Shown one piece after another: positions 61,301-64,000 of a stretch of 64,000 nt of DNA; the first letter of the stretch is position 1; every line of letters begins with the position of its first letter. Both the position numbers and the translations under genes were made by a program. The notes under the pieces were generated by a model. The model made no database searches, was not told the DNA's origin, and saw only the letters and a list, made by a program, of their open reading frames with translations. Source of the DNA: an uncultured Flavobacteriales bacterium (lineage in GTDB: Bacteria; Bacteroidota; Bacteroidia; Flavobacteriales_E; Vicingaceae); contig CALCHN010000004.1 of assembly GCA_937901255.1 (NCBI GenBank), forward strand, positions 1 to 64,000, read 5' to 3'.

Positions 61301-62772
61301 GTTGCGTAACTACTTTTAATTATGCGTTAAGTAATACTACTGCTCCAGATCCTAACACTACCGTTACCAACATCTCTTGTAATGGTGTTTGTGATGGGCA
61401 AATTGTTGCCAATCCAACTGGTGGAACTGCTCCTTATAGTATTTCATTTAATCCGGGAGGAACTGCTAATCCTCAAACAAACCTTTGTGCAGGAGTTTAT
61501 ACTGTAACGGTTACCGATTCTATCGGATGTATTGGTGTGGTGGTTGATACCGTTATAGCTCCTGATGTTATGCTTACAAATATTAATTCAACAAATGTTA
61601 CTTGTAATGGATTAAACGATGGTACAGCAACTGTAAATGTTACTGGTGGTGTTCCAAATTATAATTATTCTTGGATGCCATCTAACCAAACCGGACAAAC
61701 TGCTACTGGATTAGGAGCAGGTGTACACATTGTTACTATTACTGATGATAATGGCTGTAGTGTGGTTGATAGTGTAGTTATTACTGAATCGTCAGCAATT
61801 TCAATTACAACATCAATTACAGATGTTACTTGTTCTTCTGTTTGTGATGGTGCTGCTACAGTTACCGTAAGTGGTGGAGCAGGAGGATACGTTTTCCAAT
61901 GGAATGGAGATTTAACTCCTGGTCAAACAAACACAGCGTCCAACTTATGTTTTGGGCCAAATGGATTAGTAATTACCGACCAAAATGGCTGTACAGATTC
62001 GTTTACTGTAAATATTGGAGCAATTGATACGGTATTGGCTTTTGCCGGAAATGATACTAATGTTTGTTTTGGTTCTCCAATAACATTAATAGGAAATGGA
62101 ATTGGAAATATAGCTTCAGTAGAATGGTTTGAATTGCCAAGTATGACTTCAATAGCAACTACAGATACTATAACTGTTACTCCAACATCAGCAGGGCAAG
62201 CTTGCTATGTTTATACAGTTTATGGAGCTAATGCAGGTTGTTTTGATATGGATACGGTTTGTATCACAGTTGATCCATTACCAATTGCCAATGCAGGGCC
62301 TGATGTTACTATTTTTGAGGAAGGTTCTACTCAGTTAAATGGTAGTGGTGGCGTAACTTATACGTGGACACCTAGCTATGGACTAAGTGATACAACTATT
62401 GCTAATCCGGTTGCTAACCCGATGCAAACTACTACTTATTATTTAACAGTAACTTCACCAGCAGGGTGCGTTGCTACAGATAGTGTAGTAGTAACCGTAT
62501 TGCCAAAAATTGTTTTCCCGGATGGTATTACACCAAATGGTGATGGTGTTAACGATGTTTGGATAATTGATTTTATTGAAGAGTTCCCAAATAATGTGGT
62601 AGAAATTTACAACCGTTGGGGAGAATTATTGTTCCATGCAGAAGGATATAAACAAAATTGGGATGGAACCTACAATGGCAAACCATTACCCATAGGAACT
62701 TATTACTTTGTAATAGAGTTAAACGATGGTAAAACAAAACCTTATACAGGGCCAATAACCATTTTAAGATAA
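52354..62772 (+). CDS. Giant T9SS-secreted protein with about 38 SprB repeats
   Basis: A 3472-residue cell-surface protein. A signal peptide (1-24) precedes FYWVGNSGSWNNPSHWSLSS, a common N-terminal motif of Bacteroidota adhesins, and a beta-rich region to about 260. I counted about 38 consecutive SprB-type repeats of about 79 residues (about 270-3270). Each has a pattern like TCNGVCDGTATATPTGGTAPYT, then YSW, LCAGTYTVTVTDANGC and an -EP- junction. An Ig-like region (NAGPDVTIFEEGSTQLNGSG) and the CHU_C type B sorting domain (GITPNGDGVNDVW, VEIYNRWGELLFHAEG, NWDGTYNGKPLPIGTYYF) end the protein. SprB itself is the mobile gliding adhesin of Flavobacterium. This protein is analogous in repeat type; a gliding role is inference. 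The PorP/SprF partner follows after 8 bp. Confidence 0.93.
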   Translation: MKFIKTSIVVFTLLISTISINLFAADFYWVGNSGSWNNPSHWSLSSGGQGGAGIPSMSDNVVFDNLSISQASEIVINQQANCASFQVQTLHKVVFSSNNGAELNINGNFQVNENYENQFYGRTIFSSNQPFTQINTNRATFLGDVEFNAESKFNLTSDLILTDSNFIYLKKGELNVNNRTIYSGGIDVRSNNAKKITTKNAVIYNHQKARFDANNFNLENDASDIIIYRQAQDVALGNIDKNELSFSNGSKMTNTCGAVPFTITTSVISNYNGFGVSCAGVCDAVVYVSITGGVGPFNILWLGPGTPVNDTLYNSCQGNVGVQVTDMGQNPPFGTQCTDQVFVTNPIALAINLIGIVEPTCNGDCDGAIGTNVAFGVAPYSISWVQVPDTTSTITNICAGAYDINVVDANGCTETQNFVLTEPAPLTFQLDSTNINCFGTCTGTATVSNEAGANGPPYTYLWTPNGELSSSISNLCAGMYGVTVSDADGCSTTDSVNITIPNQLQWDTIVQNVSCGGVCDGSITVNILSGGTAPFTHNWSTGATNNGVSSTISGLCAGTYTDSIVDGNGCDTVITIIITEPDTLLTSTTSSNVTCFSACDGYAVTSPVGGTPNYTYTWSSIPAGLTFSGQGTDSIFNLCPGQYVVNIVDANNCSTSDTITIAEPALLVANPSATDISCSGVCDGSVTANPTGGTTPYSYVWTGPGGPYNTQSVNSLCAGTYVVTVTDSNNCVAIDSVIITAPQPLTVNVNGTDMSCAGVCDGAATATINGGTSPYTIVWTSVPAGQVTTGQGTTSISNLCAGTYTINVTDSNGCTTNASVVINEPTGINANLTQTEVSCNAACDASATVTPSGGVAPYMVSWNGVAFVPVVGGFNTINGLCAGNHTVIVRDANNCTTTINFTITEPAALITSTTGTDLTCNGICNGTATTTPSGGSGAYTYVWTTIPAGLTFAGQGTNTITNLCAGTYIVNIMDTSNCSVNDTIVVNEPQAINPNTQFTNMSCNGINDGSAVAVPTGGNPPYTINWVTLPGNTPIAGNPINGLGAGQYEVIVIDANSCEVRDTITITNPPVLNLNVTATNASCQAVCDGSAVAVASGGTPGYSYQWDANAGSQTTDSATNLCAGTYNVTVTDTNGCTASGNVTIAPSITINITTTAITISCNGVCDGSATANPSGGTLPYSYSWSNGDTTQTTSTLCPGWVYVTVTDANGCTAVDSVNMPVDPSVLVPNGVINQQISCNGTCDGMVSSAPTGGTPPYSISWSVPDTNNVCAGIAVVTVTDNNGCIQTDTLTLVAPDTIAPNPTITNVLCSGDNTGSICVAPTGGSPGYSYVWSGGLGTNACINNVPAGTYSVTITDTNGCSRIDTFTITSPSALTSNPIQNNVSCFGANDGSASVTVTGGVSPYTYLWSTTDTTSSISNLAPGNYSVTIMDANGCITVQNFTITQPNQLLANATGTNVACGGAPCTGSVTASPSGGVPGFTYQWSTNSNPNLGTTPSLTNLCPDTYIVTVTDTNGCTAVDSFTVTAPTTLTVALTSTDPTCNGDTDGTATATPSGGTAPYTYLWVGTCAPSPNNTATVTGLCAGTYTVTVTDALGCSFTGNVTLTDPDPIAANPVVTNANCGVCDGVIATFPTGGDGVYSHSWSIGATTSTITNLCAGFYTDTITDNSGCSAVITIAVSNPTGPTGITSTVNNATCFGACDGSLNALPIGGTAPFSYAWTSVPPGGPYPNDSTLTGLCAGTYNLTLTDASNCVLAASVVVGQADSITENLNVSDATCLGTCDGMASVTPSGGTAPYSYLWSNGATTSSTSGLCVGAASVTITDANGCNKVVNFNVTSPSQLTVSTTTTDASCNGDCDGTATATPNGGTAPYTYLWNDALNQTTPTATGLCAGTYNVQVTDANGCFTVETVTINEPAVITPNLTTTDATCGNPDGTATVAPTGGTAPYSYSWNFGPTVPNVTGLLAGTYSVTITDDNGCSIVVPVTISNANGPSISLNTNNATCSGVCDGSASVAVTSGVPPYTYLWSNGATTTSVNGLCSGNYTVQVTDGNGCVTAQAFTISDNSPISVSVSTIDATCNGACDGSAIATPNGGTAPYTYSWSTGHTINAVAGLCAGNYTVTVTDALGCSVVQNVSINAPSNLTVNVSGSNASCNGGSNGTATATPNGGTAPYTYSWNTGATTASISGLTAGTYTVTVTDANGCSTTGNVTIGEGSNITATINTTDATCGICDGTATVTAPAGGAGGPYTYSWLPGGQTSSSINGLCPGAYTVEVTDNNGCSNTFNVLISNPNGPSLSMSADSVTCFGDCDGTANVTVTSGVAPFVYQWDDPNLSNLDSATSLCAGLYTVVVQDANGCVSVDSINVGTPQQILANITSTNPTCNGVCDGTATANPTGGIGTYTFSWSNGQTSATATNLCAGTHTVTITDQNGCSIIDSVTLTEPTGINITASATNPTCNGDCDATALATASGGTAPYSYSWNTTPIQNNSLATALCAGTYTVTVTDANGCIDSTTVVVTDNPVLTTSTSTTPPTCSGNCDGTATTTPNGGAAPYTYSWSNGQTSATAINLCAGTYTVTITDGNNCATTDTVVINNAPVVNDSTVVTNPTCGVCNGAVTSTPVGGVGPYDFVWTAITGPNPSLPVTTTNAASSTVNGLCAGTIQLQLTDLGTGCVSTHTIVINSDVTATVNMTSTDETCANACNGTALASVSGGTAPYTFSWSPSGGNDSLATNLCAGFYTVTITDANGCILSDTVTINTNDLDLSITNIVPESCFGACDGVAVVAVGAGTSPFTYQWNVTNPTQTTPTASNLCVGTYTAVVTDSLNCKDSISATITGPTQLVPSTTVSTPISCNSVCDGAVTATPNGGTAPYTYLWDDPLAQTTQTATGLCAGTYVVTITDANGCSENDTITLNEPSAVLANEVIVAPACNVCDGSITLNPTGGVGPFTYLWTTPTSPPNPTTAMITNLCAGAYSVDITDQGTGCVTTFNYALSNTTAPDPNTTVTNISCNGVCDGQIVANPTGGTAPYSISFNPGGTANPQTNLCAGVYTVTVTDSIGCIGVVVDTVIAPDVMLTNINSTNVTCNGLNDGTATVNVTGGVPNYNYSWMPSNQTGQTATGLGAGVHIVTITDDNGCSVVDSVVITESSAISITTSITDVTCSSVCDGAATVTVSGGAGGYVFQWNGDLTPGQTNTASNLCFGPNGLVITDQNGCTDSFTVNIGAIDTVLAFAGNDTNVCFGSPITLIGNGIGNIASVEWFELPSMTSIATTDTITVTPTSAGQACYVYTVYGANAGCFDMDTVCITVDPLPIANAGPDVTIFEEGSTQLNGSGGVTYTWTPSYGLSDTTIANPVANPMQTTTYYLTVTSPAGCVATDSVVVTVLPKIVFPDGITPNGDGVNDVWIIDFIEEFPNNVVEIYNRWGELLFHAEGYKQNWDGTYNGKPLPIGTYYFVIELNDGKTKPYTGPITILR

Positions 62773-62780
62773 GTTATAAG

Positions 62781-63707
62781 ATGAAAAACAGATACATAGT
62801 CATATTGGTTTTGATATTGTCGGGAAGTGCGGTGTTTGCTCAGCAATTGCCTCACTTTAGTCAATATTATTTGAATGATTTTTTGATTAATCCAGCAATA
62901 GCAGGAGTCAATAATTATTTCGAAGGAAAATCTAGTCACAGATACCAATGGGAAGGAATAACCGATGCTCCAAGAACTTATACGCTAAGTGTAAATGGAC
63001 CTATGAAAAACGAAAATATGGGCTTGGGAGGATATCTTTTTACAGATATGGTTGGACCAACAAGAAGAACAGGGTTTAACTTAGCTTATTCTTATCATGC
63101 AAGATTAAACGAAACTTTAAAACTTTCTTTTGGATTATCAGCAGGAGTAATGCAATTTATGATTGATGGATCTAAAGTTACGTTAAGAGATCAAGGAGAT
63201 GTTATTTTAACCAATGGCGTACAAAAAGTATTAGTGCCTGACGCTGGTTTTGGAACTTACTTATATCATGAGAAATATTATGTAGGGTTTTCAGCACCAC
63301 AACTATTAAATAGCAGAGTAAAGTTTTTTAATGAAGGAGATAATCCAAATGGAACGCTACCTGCTCACTTTTTCTTTACAGGAGGTTATAAATTTGATAT
63401 TTCTGATGATTTTATGGTAGAACCATCTTTCTTTGTAAAGTATGTTACTCCAGCACCTGTAATGTTTGATGGTAGTTTAAGAGTGTTTTATAAGAAAAAA
63501 GTATGGTTAGCAGGAACCTACCGTCATCGTGATGCTGTTGCTGTTTCAATGGGATATTTAATTTACGATTACTTTACGGTAGCATATGCCTATGATTTTA
63601 CTACCACCAATTTAAAAAATTACAATAATGGCTCACATGAGTTGATGATAGGCATTAGGTTTCATAAAAATGAACCCAAAACAACTTCAGCTCCTTCCAT
63701 AAATTAA
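62781..63707 (+). CDS. PorP/SprF family type IX secretion membrane protein
   Basis: A 308-residue outer-membrane barrel. The signal peptide (1-20, ending VFAQ) is followed by the family hallmark LPHFSQYYLNDFLINPAIAG, then SSHRYQWEGITDAPRTYTLS and strands with GLGGYLFTDMVGPTRRTGFN. The end, GSHELMIGIRFHKN, is the usual final strand plus a short tail. SprF is needed in Flavobacterium for SprB to reach the surface. The position 8 bp after the SprB-repeat gene strongly suggests the same relationship here. A terminator follows. Confidence 0.92.
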   Translation: MKNRYIVILVLILSGSAVFAQQLPHFSQYYLNDFLINPAIAGVNNYFEGKSSHRYQWEGITDAPRTYTLSVNGPMKNENMGLGGYLFTDMVGPTRRTGFNLAYSYHARLNETLKLSFGLSAGVMQFMIDGSKVTLRDQGDVILTNGVQKVLVPDAGFGTYLYHEKYYVGFSAPQLLNSRVKFFNEGDNPNGTLPAHFFFTGGYKFDISDDFMVEPSFFVKYVTPAPVMFDGSLRVFYKKKVWLAGTYRHRDAVAVSMGYLIYDYFTVAYAYDFTTTNLKNYNNGSHELMIGIRFHKNEPKTTSAPSIN

Positions 63708-63725
63708 GAAGTTGATTAAAGCATA

Positions 63726-63760
63726 AAAAAACCACTTTGGAATTTCCAAAGTGGTTTTTT
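63726..63760. terminator. Bidirectional terminator after the PorP/SprF gene
   Basis: AAAAAACCACTTTGGAA (63726-63742) and TTCCAAAGTGGTTTTTT (63744-63760) form a perfect 17-bp stem with a single-T centre and terminal A/T runs. It sits between convergent genes. Confidence 0.92.
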
Positions 63761-63780
63761 GTTTTAGAAAATGATACGTT

Positions 63781-64000
63781 TTAGTTACAATTTTTATCTA
63801 AAGATGCTTCAATATTTAATTCAACTACCGACCATAATTTACTTTCTCCATCAGCACCTTTGTGTAAATCTTCGCAAACGCTGTTTAATGCAGCAATAGC
63901 ATCTCCACCGCTCCAATCCAACACATCAATTTCTCCCGTTAAAGTAATGATATTATCATTTAAAGTATAATCCAAGCTTACTTCTTTCTCAATATCATTC
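63781..64000 (-). CDS. Hypothetical protein, C-terminal part (runs off the window)
   Basis: The frame is open from the window edge to a TAA at 63781-63783, giving 72 visible residues ending in ELNIEASLDKNCN. The visible part (YTLNDNIITLTGEIDVLDW, then GGDAIAALNSVCEDLHKGAD) resembles a small domain with a strand pair followed by a helix. I recognise no family. Upstream residues (EKEVSLD) continue in frame, so the true start lies beyond the window. Confidence 0.6.
   Translation of the reverse strand, partial: NDIEKEVSLDYTLNDNIITLTGEIDVLDWSGGDAIAALNSVCEDLHKGADGESKLWSVVELNIEASLDKNCN

Noticed and set aside
53160..62000. Regularly spaced DNA repeats that could be mistaken for a CRISPR array
   Set aside because: The period is about 237 bp, the repeats are degenerate at third codon positions and the frame stays open throughout. 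They encode SprB protein repeats.
1..64000. tRNA and rRNA genes, transposases, integrases, phage genes, CRISPR-cas or restriction systems
   Set aside because: None was recognised when reading both strands. A covariance-model scan could still find a small RNA that the eye misses.

Overview
The window looks like part of the chromosome of a low-GC member of the Bacteroidota, most likely Flavobacteriia (Flavobacteriales in the broad sense). The evidence is as follows. There are two PorP/SprF-type type IX secretion (T9SS) partner genes. Two giant secreted proteins end in the 'gliding-motility' C-terminal sorting domain (T9SS type B). Recognisable promoters follow the Bacteroidota pattern TTG-N(18-21)-TAnnTTTG rather than the E. 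coli pattern. ProS is of the short archaeal/eukaryal type, CcsB and CcsA are fused, and 7TMR-DISM histidine kinases are present. NhaD hints at a marine or saline habitat (inference).

Layout. 1-8.3 kb: rpsA (cut by the window edge), nhaD, a Glu/Leu/Phe/Val dehydrogenase and ccsBA, all on the minus strand, with a divergent DUF2520 protein. 8.3-12.1 kb: a repeat-rich stretch with palindromic elements and a 229-bp perfect duplication, around a hypothetical gene, a YiiX-like hydrolase and a Cys/Met-metabolism PLP enzyme. 12.1-16.1 kb: pruA, a hypothetical gene and proS (minus). 16.2-22.8 kb: two small or low-complexity secreted proteins, a FadL/TodX-type outer-membrane barrel and gcvP (plus). 22.9-30.7 kb: a SET-domain protein, then a compact minus-strand run encoding an E1-like ThiF protein, a GNAT-like acyltransferase, a 7TMR-DISM histidine kinase, a receiver-PAS-histidine kinase and a periplasmic-binding lipoprotein, with a divergent single-domain response regulator. 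30.7-38.9 kb: a T9SS locus (giant Ig/PKD adhesin, PorP/SprF, TPR-PD40-OmpA-DUF1573 protein) divergent from a LuxR-type response regulator with a degenerate receiver. 39-48 kb: small secreted proteins and lipoproteins, a GNAT protein, yidC, pyrG, a 1-kb repeat graveyard and an EamA transporter. 48.4-52.2 kb: a sirtuin, queG, a lipoprotein, a biotin-carrier protein and an alpha/beta hydrolase. 52.4-63.7 kb: a 3472-residue protein with about 38 SprB repeats, followed by its own PorP/SprF protein. The right edge cuts a hypothetical gene.

How the parts work together. Most genes are housekeeping (translation, CTP synthesis, membrane insertion, glycine and proline catabolism, cytochrome c assembly, Na+/H+ homeostasis). 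Two accessory themes stand out. One is cell-surface adhesin export: each giant T9SS cargo lies directly upstream of a PorP/SprF protein. The other is the 23.5-30.7 kb cluster, which combines small-molecule-type enzymes (ThiF, GNAT) with two sensor kinases, a binding lipoprotein and an orphan receiver. A perfect 9-bp inverted repeat lies in its divergent promoter region. This cluster is the best candidate here for an undescribed system; a role in making and sensing a modified metabolite is inference only.

No rRNA, tRNA, CRISPR array, transposase, integrase or phage gene was recognised. All domain calls come from reading the translated sequences; no database was searched.
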